From Chloroflexota bacterium (GTDB lineage: Bacteria > Chloroflexota > Limnocylindria > Limnocylindrales > CSP1-4), in assembly GCA_003171065.1 (NCBI GenBank), contig PMXQ01000047.1, forward strand, positions 3,587 through 63,514: DNA of 59,928 nucleotides, read 5' to 3'. Positions within the stretch are counted from its first letter, which is position 1; each line of letters starts with the position of its first letter. Shown here in pieces: positions 48,230 through 59,027 of the stretch. The translations under genes were made by a program, and so were the position numbers. Under the pieces are notes generated by a model that saw nothing but the letters and a program-made list of their open reading frames with translations, did not search any database and was not told where the DNA came from.

Positions 48230-49261
48230 GTGACGGCCGAGTCGAGCCGGCGCGTCGAGCTGCCCGGCGGGCGCCGGGCGGGGCCGCACCTGCCCATGGG
48301 ATCCGGCCTCCTGAAGGTCGCCGAACGCGCCGGCGAGATCGGCGCGTCGGCGCTGCAGATATTCAGCGACAACCCCACGGCGTGGCGGCGGCGGCCCGAG
48401 CCACCGCCCGAAGCGTCCGCTTTTCGCCAGCGTCTGGCCGAGCTGGACATAGGGCCGCTGGCGATCCACGCCGCGTATCTGGTGAACCTGGCCGGGGCCG
48501 ACGACGTCCTTTTCGAGCGTTCCGTCGACGTTCTGCGTCATGAGCTGGCTCACGCCCCGGCCTTTGGGGCCCGGTTCATCAACGTCCATGCCGGCTCTCA
48601 TCGCGGTGCCGGCGCAGAGGCTGGCATCGCTCGTCTGGTCGACGGCCTGTCGCGTGCTCTGGCCGAATCGCCGGATGGTCCGGATGCGCCGCTGGTCGTC
48701 CTCGAGAACTCATCCGGTGGCGGCGACGCCATCGGGGTCAGCGTGGAGCAGCTGGCGGCGGTGCTCGAGACGGCCACCGCGCGGGGCCTGGACGGGCGCA
48801 TCGGCTTCTGCCTGGACACGGCTCACCTTTGGGGCGCCGGCTACGACATCGCCGATCCGGCCGTGATCGATTGCGTGCTGGCCGAGTTTGACCGCTTGCT
48901 CGGGCTGGACCGGCTGGCCATGATCCATCTCAACGACACCTCGTCCGGCCTCGGATCGAGGCACGACCGGCACCAAAACCTGGGCGAGGGACGGATCGGG
49001 CCGGTGGGAATGGCGCACCTGCTCCGACATCCGGCCCTGGACCATGTCACTTTCTACCTGGAGACGCCCGGAATGGAGGAAGGCTTCGACGCGGTCAACA
49101 TGGCCCGGGTCGGCGATCTCGTCGCGGGTAGACCGCTCACACCCGGCCCCTTGCCTCGGCCGGGGACCGGGCCCGGGGCAAAGCCGCAGGCCAGGCCCAC
49201 GCCGCAGGCCAGGCCCACGCCGCAGACGCTGGGGCGAGCGGGGAGTCAGGCGGGGCCATGA
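48230..49261 (+). CDS. nfo: Endonuclease IV (apurinic/apyrimidinic)
   Basis: 343 aa against about 280 in the family. Metal ligands in order: AIHAAYLVN, NVHAGSHRGA, VLENSSGGG, CLDTAHLWGAG (Asp and His), MIHLNDTSSGLGSRHDRHQN, and YLETPGMEEGF; all nine expected His/Asp/Glu positions are present. Cuts DNA at abasic sites. The C terminus adds about 45 residues of Pro/Gly/Arg with an 18-bp repeat; this tail overlaps the next gene's start by four bases (ATGA). GTG 48230 preferred. Confidence 0.93.
   Translation: MTAESSRRVELPGGRRAGPHLPMGSGLLKVAERAGEIGASALQIFSDNPTAWRRRPEPPPEASAFRQRLAELDIGPLAIHAAYLVNLAGADDVLFERSVDVLRHELAHAPAFGARFINVHAGSHRGAGAEAGIARLVDGLSRALAESPDGPDAPLVVLENSSGGGDAIGVSVEQLAAVLETATARGLDGRIGFCLDTAHLWGAGYDIADPAVIDCVLAEFDRLLGLDRLAMIHLNDTSSGLGSRHDRHQNLGEGRIGPVGMAHLLRHPALDHVTFYLETPGMEEGFDAVNMARVGDLVAGRPLTPGPLPRPGTGPGAKPQARPTPQARPTPQTLGRAGSQAGP
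49183..49224 (+). repeat. 18-bp tandem repeat in the nfo tail
   Basis: GCCGCAGGCCAGGCCCAC twice (49183-49218) plus six more bases; encodes PQARPT units outside the nuclease fold. Confidence 0.85.
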
Positions 49262-50922
49262 GCGGGCTCGTGGGTCGGAGGTCCGTGCTCGCGCGCTGCG
49301 TCGGGGGCGCCAGCACTCGCCTGGGAGTGCAGGTCCGCGAGCTCGGCTGCCTGGCCGCTATCCTCGCCGTGGCCGCCGCAGCGCGCTTTGCGAACCTGCC
49401 GGCACGAGGCGGCTGGGATTCCGACCAGGGCACCGAGATGCTGGCGCTACGGAACGCGATCAGCGGCGGTGGCCTGCCCACCTTCGGGCCTCTGGCGATC
49501 AGCGTCGGCGGCACCTTCCACCACGGCGCCCTGTACTACGACCTGCTCCTGCCGGCGGCGTGGCTCGGCAACGGCGACCCCACCTTCGTCGTGGCGGAGA
49601 TCGCGCTCCTGAGTCTGCTCGTAGTCCCGATCGTATGGTGGATCGCACGCTCGATCAGTGGAACCGCGGCCGGCTTGATGGCGGCCATCCTGGCCGCGGT
49701 ATCGGCCAGCCTGATCGGCTACGCCACCTTCATCTGGAACCCCACCCTGGTCGAGCCGGCAGCGGCGGTGGCGTTCCTCGGCGCCTGGCAGGCATGGCGC
49801 ACGACTCGGCCCCAGTGGTGGCTCGTGGCGGCCGCGGGGAGCGCCGTTGCGATGCAGTCGCACGTTGCCGCCGGCGTGATCGTAGTGCCGATGGCGGCCG
49901 CGTTCCTCGCCGATCTGCGGCGCGCGCCGGGTCGTCGGCGTCGCATTGCGGCCTGGGGAGCGGCCGGGGTGGCCCTGGTCGCACTCTCCTACCTGCCACT
50001 GATCGCCTACGAGCTGAGCCACGACTTCGCGGAGACGCGGGGCATGATCGGCTACTTCACCGGCCCGGATTCCACCCCGGCAGCTGACCCGCTCACGCGG
50101 CTCGTCTTCAGCGCCATCCGGATCCTCGCCTGGCCGCTCACCCGATGGCCGCTCGTCGATCTGAAGCCGTCCGTCCTGCCGTCCCTGGCGGTCGCCATCG
50201 CACTGGCCGCGACGCTGATCTGGCACGTCGTCAGGACGGGCGCCCGGGCCTCCAGCGCCAACGCAACGCCGGGCGCGCCGCACCGCGCCCCCGGCGGGGC
50301 CGAGCGTGGCGCGGCCGAGGAGCTGGCGGGGCTCCGTTTCGTCGGGGGGATGCTGCTGCTCCTCGTCCTCGCCCTTGGCCTGGGCCTCAAGGCAGTCTCG
50401 CAGCTCCAGGAGCTGCCCACTGAGCAGTACCACGTAGTTGCCGACCCGCTGGTGCTCGTGGCGGCGGGACTCGCCCTGGCGGCCATCTGGCGGGCGGCCG
50501 ACGGCGGCCTGGCGAGGCAGATGGGCCGTGGCGCCGCCCTCGTGGCCCTGGTCGGCCTGGTTGCCTGGAACGTCGGCCACTGGCCACCGCTCACTTCGCC
50601 GGACGGGGGCTGGCCCGCGGCCGAGGCTGCGGCGACGAGGATCGAACGCATCTCCGCCGGCGCCCCGGTAGCGCTCATCCCTCTCTTCGAGGAGAAGGGC
50701 GGCGATGCCTACGCATACCCGCTGGCGCGCGATGGCACTATCTTGGTTGATGTGGACCGGGCCAGAGTCGTGGTTGTCCTGTGCGATTCTTTCTGGCTCG
50801 AGGGCTGCGGCGGCCAAGCCGAGGCTGAATGGCTCGCCACCCAACCCGGCGGACTGACGCAGGTGGATCGATTCGCGGCTGCCCCGGACAGGATCATGAC
50901 CGTCTACTTTCGATCACCGTGA
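49258..50922 (+). CDS. GT39-like membrane glycosyltransferase
   Basis: 554 aa, about eleven membrane segments. First loop WDSDQGTEMLALRNAISGGG with acidic residues, GGTFHHGALYYDLLLPAAWL, IGYATFIWNPTLVEPAAAVA, VAMQSHVAAGVIVVP; a final outside part of about 120 residues. Fits the GT-C (ArnT/PMT/RgtA-like) group. Co-translated with nfo although no functional link is obvious. Donor probably a polyprenyl-phosphate sugar. Confidence 0.78.
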   Translation: MSGLVGRRSVLARCVGGASTRLGVQVRELGCLAAILAVAAAARFANLPARGGWDSDQGTEMLALRNAISGGGLPTFGPLAISVGGTFHHGALYYDLLLPAAWLGNGDPTFVVAEIALLSLLVVPIVWWIARSISGTAAGLMAAILAAVSASLIGYATFIWNPTLVEPAAAVAFLGAWQAWRTTRPQWWLVAAAGSAVAMQSHVAAGVIVVPMAAAFLADLRRAPGRRRRIAAWGAAGVALVALSYLPLIAYELSHDFAETRGMIGYFTGPDSTPAADPLTRLVFSAIRILAWPLTRWPLVDLKPSVLPSLAVAIALAATLIWHVVRTGARASSANATPGAPHRAPGGAERGAAEELAGLRFVGGMLLLLVLALGLGLKAVSQLQELPTEQYHVVADPLVLVAAGLALAAIWRAADGGLARQMGRGAALVALVGLVAWNVGHWPPLTSPDGGWPAAEAAATRIERISAGAPVALIPLFEEKGGDAYAYPLARDGTILVDVDRARVVVVLCDSFWLEGCGGQAEAEWLATQPGGLTQVDRFAAAPDRIMTVYFRSP

Positions 50923-51173
50923 GAGTGGGCTTGGAACCAGCAAACGTCGCGCAGGGCATGAACGATGCCGCTCAGCCGGACTCACCGGAGCCACCGGACT
51001 CCCCGGAGCCGCCGGCCCGTCCCGGCTCGAGAGGTCGATAGGCGTCACTGCGACGGCGCGAAGCATCAGAGCCCGCGTCGGCTCGAATGGCTCGGAGGCG
51101 GCGTGCCCGGCCGCAATCAGCGCCGGGCGCGCGCAACGGCGTCTGCGAGTGGCGGCGATAGACGAGCGCCCGG

Positions 51174-51686
51174 TCAGTCGCGGGCGGAGCGTGCGCGAGG
51201 AGGCAGCTGCCGGACCATCGGGCGGGCCGCGTGGCCGGCGACCGCCGACATGACCGGCGCGTCGCGGCGGTCGTCCAGGAGCCGGCGCGGCTCCATGGGG
51301 CGTTCCTCGGTCCGCATGCCGATGTAGCCGCGGCCGAAGCGGCGCATCCGCACCGCGAGGTAGTACTCCATGATCTGGCGGACCTGCGGCTCCGTGAGCA
51401 CATCGTCGGCCCGGAGGGCGTATTCGACGCGAGCCGTCGGATTGATCGTTCCGCCAGTTACGACCCCCAGGTACTGCGGCGCCTCGGCGTCGTCTCGGAT
51501 CTCACGCAGTCCGCGGGCCAGCTTCGTAGCCGTTCCCAGGGACGGCATCCGGTCGCCGCGGATCAGCCGGGAGATGGTCGAATGATCAACGCCGGATTGC
51601 TGAGCCAGCTGGCGCTGCGACATCTTCTTCGCTTTGAGCTGGGCCCGCAGCCACTCGTTGAAGCCTCGCCCGTTCTGTACGGCCAT
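51174..51686 (-). CDS. XRE-family helix-turn-helix protein
   Basis: 170 aa. N-terminal HTH: FNEWLRAQLKAKKMSQRQLA, QQSGVDHSTISRLIRGDRMP, SLGTATKLARGL (residues 9-60). The rest has a short helical region ending near YYLAVRMRRFGRGYIGMRTE and a disordered Arg-rich tail; not recognised. Single gene facing the GT39-like gene; may regulate itself. Gap 50923-51173 holds only short CCGGAGCC repeats. Confidence 0.82.
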   Translation of the reverse strand: MAVQNGRGFNEWLRAQLKAKKMSQRQLAQQSGVDHSTISRLIRGDRMPSLGTATKLARGLREIRDDAEAPQYLGVVTGGTINPTARVEYALRADDVLTEPQVRQIMEYYLAVRMRRFGRGYIGMRTEERPMEPRRLLDDRRDAPVMSAVAGHAARPMVRQLPPRARSARD

Positions 51687-51904
51687 GCGCTTCGTGGGCT
51701 CCGATGGTCGGGCAATCTGCCCGGATACTGGAACTATCGGAGCGGTCAGCCAAAGCGTGAATGACTAATTGGTACCGCACGTGCAGCGACTGTCGGTTCT
51801 CCCGGCAAGGTGGCTGTAAGGTCAAGCGCGGGCAGATTCGGCGCAGCGCGGGCGCCGGCCGCCGTCGGGGCGCTATTTCGAACCGTCCGAACGGCGCCGA
51901 AAGG

Positions 51905-53056
51905 TCAGGCCGGCGGCCGGACCGGCGTGAGCGAAGGCCCGATCTCCTCGACTTCCATTCCCCCGCCGCGCGGCTTGGAGGAGAGCATGTATGCAACGGC
52001 GCCCAGGACGACGATCGAGAAGACGGAAATCGCCCGGTCGACCACGACGATCGCGGTCGCGTGTACCGAGTTCTTGGTGAAGAACGTGGTCAACACGCCG
52101 AACATGCCCGCATCAACGAGGCCGAGGCCTCCCGGAGTCAGCGGCACGGCCGTCAGCAGCGATCCGATCAGGGCCACGAACATCGCCCCGGAGAAGCCGA
52201 GGTCCACGTCCGCGAATCCGAGCGAGCGGACGACGAAATACAGACGCAGCGCCTCGGTCGCCCAGATCATGAAGGTCAGGAGGCCGAGCACGGGCAGGCC
52301 ACGCAACCCTACGGAACCGAAGACCCCTTCCTCGAACCGCTCGTACAGCTCGACGAAGCGGGCCGGCAGCGGCAGTACGCCGATGACACGGCGACCGAAG
52401 CTGCGCATCGCAACCATGGCCACGATCAGCACCACCACGATCACGACGCCGAAGGCGAAGATGTACTGCGTGCCGCCCGGCAGATCGTTGAGGCTGCCGC
52501 GGAACCTGATGTACCCGGCGGCTACGCCCAGCGCCGCGATGGCGACGAGATCGAGGATGCGCTCCATGAAGACCGTGCCCAGCGTTCGCGTCGCCGAGAC
52601 CGGGCTGTTCTGCTTGACCAGATAGGCGCGATACAGGTCGCCGAGTTTGGCCGGGACGATGCAGTTGACGAACCAGGAGAGAAACAGGATCTCGGTCGCG
52701 TCACTGGTCTTGACCCGATATCCGGCGCCGCGCAGGAGCTTCGTCCAGCGGAAGCCCCGGAGTGGGAAGCCAAGGTAGTAGATCAGGAAGGCGATCAGAA
52801 TGAAGCGCGGGTCGGCGCCCGCGATCGCCCCGGGCACCTGGCCCATTTGGTCCCGGTTGAGAGCCACGGCGATGGCGATGACCGCGACGGGAACGGCGAT
52901 CGACAGGATCGTTCGGGGCTGGCGCAGCCGGCGGACGAGCGACATCTGCTCAGCGGGTGGGACCTCGACCGCGGCCTCCGGATTGATCAGCGCCTCGGCC
53001 TCTTGCTCGAGCGGTTCGCCCATCGGGTGGCGGTGATGGTCTGACGGCTCGGTCAC
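51905..53056 (-). CDS. YbhN/lysylphosphatidylglycerol synthase TM-region protein
   Basis: 383 aa, about eight membrane segments. Marks: FILIAFLIYYLGFPLRGFRW, FLSWFVNCIVPAKLGDLYRA, RTLGTVFMERILDLVAIAAL, LLTAVPLTPGGLGLVDAGMF: the UPF0104/LPG_synthase_TM (flippase-like) domain without a synthase domain. Members move or build lipid-linked compounds. GTG 53056 overlaps the PHP gene stop (GTGA) and has GGAGAG ahead; a longer frame from 53137 would start inside the PHP gene. Last gene of the long minus-strand unit. Confidence 0.85.
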   Translation of the reverse strand: MTEPSDHHRHPMGEPLEQEAEALINPEAAVEVPPAEQMSLVRRLRQPRTILSIAVPVAVIAIAVALNRDQMGQVPGAIAGADPRFILIAFLIYYLGFPLRGFRWTKLLRGAGYRVKTSDATEILFLSWFVNCIVPAKLGDLYRAYLVKQNSPVSATRTLGTVFMERILDLVAIAALGVAAGYIRFRGSLNDLPGGTQYIFAFGVVIVVVLIVAMVAMRSFGRRVIGVLPLPARFVELYERFEEGVFGSVGLRGLPVLGLLTFMIWATEALRLYFVVRSLGFADVDLGFSGAMFVALIGSLLTAVPLTPGGLGLVDAGMFGVLTTFFTKNSVHATAIVVVDRAISVFSIVVLGAVAYMLSSKPRGGGMEVEEIGPSLTPVRPPA

Positions 53057-53796
53057 CGGATCTCTCCCCTGGCTTCGTGGGCCCGGCGCCGTCCGTTCCC
53101 CTTCATCGACTGGATCATCTTGGCAAGCGGCGTCCAAGCGCGCACGTAGAAACTCGCGCGTCCGGGTACGAAGTCCACTGCCGACAGCGACGCCAGCAGG
53201 CCCGCCGGAGTTCCGGGGTCTCCGGTCACGATGTTGCAGGTGACGGCGACCTCGAGGACAGTGTGCGAGTCGGATGCGCCGACCCCCGGGAGCCCGTGCT
53301 CGTGGGCGAACCGCGCCGCCTTCTCGTTGGCCGAGCCACCGATCACCCGGGCGTTGTAGGCCTCTACCCAGTCGACCAGATGGGCGATCGATTCGAGCTC
53401 GGCACCGCTCTTTCGACCGAACCCGCGCAGCCCGTCGAATGGGTGCGGGACCCCCACCAGGCCGCCCTGCGCTCGGACCGCGGCGATGGTCTCCACGGCC
53501 GACATGCCCGGCGGGACGACCTCGCGCAGGAAGACCGCTATCAGGTCGCCGTCGGCCGTCTTGACTTCCTCGCCGACGATTACCGTCAGCTCGGGCGGGG
53601 CGGCGTCGAGAAGGCGGAGCGCGGCATCGATCCGGTCGTGGTCCGTGACCGCCAGATGCGTCAGGCCACGCCTGGCCGCGGCCCGAGCCACAGCCAGGGG
53701 ATCGGCCAGCGAGTCGAAGCTGGCGTTCGTGTGACAGTGCAGCTCGATGAACGCCCGCCGTGCGGGGGTCGCAACGCGTTCCTCGGGAACGCCCAT
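53053..53796 (-). CDS. PHP-domain phosphoesterase
   Basis: 247 aa. Metal motifs: FIELHCHTNASFDSLADP (HxH), LAVTDHDRIDAAL, VIVGEEVKTADGDLIAVFL, VGVPHPFDG, and GVGASDSH near the end. Complete set, so an active metal phosphoesterase of the TrpH/YciV type (nucleotide or oligoribonucleotide substrate possible). The ATG 53796 shares one base with the mreB stop (TGATG), and the next gene overlaps by four bases. Confidence 0.9.
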   Translation of the reverse strand: MGVPEERVATPARRAFIELHCHTNASFDSLADPLAVARAAARRGLTHLAVTDHDRIDAALRLLDAAPPELTVIVGEEVKTADGDLIAVFLREVVPPGMSAVETIAAVRAQGGLVGVPHPFDGLRGFGRKSGAELESIAHLVDWVEAYNARVIGGSANEKAARFAHEHGLPGVGASDSHTVLEVAVTCNIVTGDPGTPAGLLASLSAVDFVPGRASFYVRAWTPLAKMIQSMKGNGRRRAHEARGEIR

Positions 53797-54797
53797 CACA
53801 TCTGCGAGCCGAGGTACTTCTTGTAGAAGTCGAAGTGCTCCAGGGCGAGGCCGGTGCCGCGGGCGACGCAGTTCAGGGCGTCGTCGGCCACGTGGCAGGG
53901 CACGCCCGTGACCTGAGTAAGCAACTTGTCGATGTTCCGCAGCAGCGAGCCGCCGCCGGTCATCACCATGCCCTTGTCGATGATGTCGCTCGAGAGCTCG
54001 GGTGGCGTCTGCTCCAGGACGAGGCGGACAGCCCCGATGATCTGCTGGAGCGGCGGCTCCATCGCCTCCATGACCTCGGAGCTCGTCATCGGGATCGTGC
54101 GGGGCAGGCCGGCGATCAGGTCGCGGCCGCGGACATCCATCGTCAGCTCGCGCTCGAGCGGGAGCGCCGTCCCGATCTGAATCTTGACTTCCTCGGCGGT
54201 CCGGTCGCCGATCATCAGGTTGTACTTCTTGCGGACGTAGCTGGCGATGGTCTCGTCGATCTTGTTGCCGCCGACCCGAAGGCTCGTCGACACCACGATC
54301 GCGCCGAGCGATATGACGGCGATTTCGCTCGTGCCGCCGCCGATGTCGATGATCATCGCGCCAGACGGGCCGCTGATCGGCACGGCCGCGCCGATCGCGG
54401 CGGCCATCGGCTCCTCGATCAGGTACGCCTCGCCCGCGCCCGCCTTGAGGGCCGCGTCGCGGACGGCGCGCTTCTCGACGCTGGTGACGCCGGCTGGCAC
54501 GCTGATCATTACTTCGGGCTTGCCCCATCCAAACCGCCGGCCCGTCTGAACCTTCTGGATGAAGTGCCGCAGCAGCGCCTCGGTGATGACGTAGTCGGCG
54601 ATGACTCCTGCCCGCATCGGCCGGATGGCCTGGATGTTGGCAGGAGTGCGGCCGATCATTTCTCGGGCTTCCGCGCCCACGGCGACGATCACGTTATCGT
54701 CATCGACGGCAACTACGGAGGGCTCCTGCATCACGATGCCCTTGCCCTTGACGTAGACCATCACATTGGCGGTGCCCAGGTCGATACCGATCTTCAT
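53796..54797 (-). CDS. mreB: Rod-shape determining protein MreB
   Basis: 333 aa. Actin fold: phosphate 1 loop IGIDLGTANVMVYVKGKGIV, PSVVAVDDD, connector PEVMISVPAGVTSVEKRAVR, phosphate 2 IIDIGGGTSEIAVISLG, adenosine motif VMTGGGSLLRNID. Forms membrane-bound filaments that guide wall synthesis. Nine bases behind murA, so wall precursor synthesis and shape control are in one transcript; mreC/mreD are not visible. Confidence 0.97.
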   Translation of the reverse strand: MKIGIDLGTANVMVYVKGKGIVMQEPSVVAVDDDNVIVAVGAEAREMIGRTPANIQAIRPMRAGVIADYVITEALLRHFIQKVQTGRRFGWGKPEVMISVPAGVTSVEKRAVRDAALKAGAGEAYLIEEPMAAAIGAAVPISGPSGAMIIDIGGGTSEIAVISLGAIVVSTSLRVGGNKIDETIASYVRKKYNLMIGDRTAEEVKIQIGTALPLERELTMDVRGRDLIAGLPRTIPMTSSEVMEAMEPPLQQIIGAVRLVLEQTPPELSSDIIDKGMVMTGGGSLLRNIDKLLTQVTGVPCHVADDALNCVARGTGLALEHFDFYKKYLGSQM

Positions 54798-54806
54798 GCC
54801 GCTTCG

Positions 54807-56138
54807 CTATGTCCCTTCCGCAAGCCGTTCGATCCTGGCGCCGAGCTCCAGGAATTTCGTGTCGATCTTCTCATAGCCGCGGTGTACGTGGTGCGCGCCG
54901 CGAATCGTGGTCACGCCCTCGGCGGCCAGAGCCGCCAGGATAAGGGACGCGCCGGCTCGGAGATCGCCAATCTCGACATCCACGCCGTGAAGCCGCGTCG
55001 GGCCGTGGATGGTCGCGTGATGCTCGTCCAGGATCTCGATCTGGGCGCCCATGCGGCGAAGATCGCCGAGCCACTCCAGGCGGTCCTCGAAAATCGTCTC
55101 GGTGACGTGGCTCTCGCCTTCCGCCTGGGTGAGAAGCACGCATGTGGGCGGCTGAAGATCGGTCGCCAGGCCCGGGTAGGGCTGCGTCTCGATGTCGGCG
55201 CACCTGAACGGCGCAAGATCGGCGGCGGTCGCGTCCACCTCGACGCTGTCGGCGCCGCAGTTGACCGAGACGCCCATCTCCGCCACGACGCCCAGGAGCG
55301 CGTCGAAATGGCCGCACGGGGCATTCTGGAGCCGGACTCGACCGCGCGTGACGGCAGCCGCGACGACGAAGGTCCCGGCCTCGATGCGATCGGAGACCAC
55401 GGCGTGCTGGGCGCCTCGCAGCCGGCGCCGGCCCTCGATCTCGATGCGGTTGGGCGCGGTCCGTTCGACCTCCGCGCCCATGTCCACCAGGAAAGCGATC
55501 AGGTCGTCGATCTCGGGCTCTCGGGCGGCCGGCTCGATGATGGTGTGCCCGTCCGCGAGGGTCGCGGCGAGGATGGCGTTCTCGGTGCCCATGACTGTGA
55601 TCTGCGGAAACGTCACTCGGCCGCCGCGCAGCCGGCCCGGGGCCTTGGCGAAGTAGTAGCCGTTGCGGTACTCGATGTCCGCGCCCAGGGCCCGCATCGC
55701 GTCGACGTGCAGGTTCACGGGCCGCCGGCCGATCCGGTCGCCGCCGGGGTTGCTGATGATGACGCGCCCGAACCGCGTCAGCAGCGGGCCCAGCAGGATG
55801 AAGCTGGCCCGCATCTTGGCCGCCGCCTCGAGGGGCACGAACAGCCACTCGGCATCGCCGCTGGCAACTTCGTAGACGTTGGGCTCGGGATGATCGACGG
55901 TCACGCCGATGTCCTGCAGGACTTCGGCCAGGACCCGCACGTCCTCGATCTCGGGCACATTCGTGAAGCGGCAGCGCTCGCCGGTCAGCGTGGCGGCGGC
56001 CATCAGCTTGAGCGCGGCGTTCTTGGCGCCGCTGATCGCTACCGAGCCCTCCAGGCGGCGGCCGCCCTCGATTCGGAAGACCTCCCGGTCTACTTCCTCA
56101 GGCTTGAACTCCCAGTGGAACGGGCGAGCGTCGGCCAT
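54807..56138 (-). CDS. murA: UDP-GlcNAc 1-carboxyvinyltransferase, Asp active-site type
   Basis: 443 aa. First committed step of peptidoglycan synthesis (enolpyruvyl transfer from PEP). ISGAKNAALKLMAAATLT near the start and LLGPLLTRFGRVIISNPGGD followed by RIGRRPVNLHVDAMRALGAD. In the catalytic loop the normal PGGC (Cys115 of E. coli) is PGGD; Asp at this position is known in fosfomycin-resistant MurA of mycobacteria and chlamydiae. An N-terminal extension of about 20 residues (MADARPFHWEFKPEEVDR) precedes the fold. Two bases after atpC. Confidence 0.95.
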   Translation of the reverse strand: MADARPFHWEFKPEEVDREVFRIEGGRRLEGSVAISGAKNAALKLMAAATLTGERCRFTNVPEIEDVRVLAEVLQDIGVTVDHPEPNVYEVASGDAEWLFVPLEAAAKMRASFILLGPLLTRFGRVIISNPGGDRIGRRPVNLHVDAMRALGADIEYRNGYYFAKAPGRLRGGRVTFPQITVMGTENAILAATLADGHTIIEPAAREPEIDDLIAFLVDMGAEVERTAPNRIEIEGRRRLRGAQHAVVSDRIEAGTFVVAAAVTRGRVRLQNAPCGHFDALLGVVAEMGVSVNCGADSVEVDATAADLAPFRCADIETQPYPGLATDLQPPTCVLLTQAEGESHVTETIFEDRLEWLGDLRRMGAQIEILDEHHATIHGPTRLHGVDVEIGDLRAGASLILAALAAEGVTTIRGAHHVHRGYEKIDTKFLELGARIERLAEGT

Positions 56139-56140
56139 CG

Positions 56141-56620
56141 CTACTCGCCGCCCGGCGGTTCCTCGCGATGCGCCTCCGGATGTCGGCGCGCCGCCTCGTG
56201 CGGTCCTCGCGGTCTGCGCTCCCCGCGCTCGGCGACGCGGATTCGGATCAGCGCGCGCTGGAGCGCGGCCCGCGCGGCCGCCAGGTCGGCCGGCTCCACG
56301 AAGCCACCTTCGAGGACGTGCTCTGCCTCGCGGCGGGCACGCTCGGCGCGTTCTAGATCGATTTCGGAGGCCATGTCGGCGGTCTCGGCCAGGACGACGA
56401 CGCGGTCCGGCCGGACCTGCAGGAAGCCGCCGAAGATGGCGAACTCCTGCTCCTGCCCGCCGCTCTTGAGGCGCAGCACGCCCTGACCGAGCGTCGAGAT
56501 CAACGGCGCATGGTGCGGCAGGATGCCGAGCTCGCCTTCGCTGCCCGGCACAATGACCTCGTCCACGTCGCCGGTGAAGGCGCGTTTCTCAGGAGTGACG
56601 ATTTCGAGGTGAAGAGGCAC
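56141..56620 (-). CDS. atpC: ATP synthase epsilon subunit
   Basis: 159 aa. Beta-sandwich LHLEIVTPEKRAFTGDVDEV, IVPGSEGELGILPHHAPLIS, ALIS-type helix region LAAARAALQRALIRIR at the C-terminal hairpin, then an extra Arg/Glu/Pro tail of about 25 residues. Regulates rotation of F1. GTG 56620 is fixed by GGAGGAG three bases ahead; a longer frame runs into atpD and is not real. Confidence 0.94.
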   Translation of the reverse strand: MPLHLEIVTPEKRAFTGDVDEVIVPGSEGELGILPHHAPLISTLGQGVLRLKSGGQEQEFAIFGGFLQVRPDRVVVLAETADMASEIDLERAERARREAEHVLEGGFVEPADLAAARAALQRALIRIRVAERGERRPRGPHEAARRHPEAHREEPPGGE

Positions 56621-56660
56621 TAGCTCCTCCCGGGTCGGGAGCGATCCGTCGAGCGATCCG

Positions 56661-58978
<2,318 letters not shown>

Positions 58979-59027
58979 GCTGCCCTACCAGGTTCGGTTG
59001 TGTGGGTGTGGTTGCGCCGCCCTCGCC

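Noticed and set aside
51761-51900. Cys-rich start of a plus-strand frame (CSDC, GGC)
   Set aside because: The frame runs far into the YbhN-like gene on the other strand and has no ribosome site; no zinc-finger family recognised.
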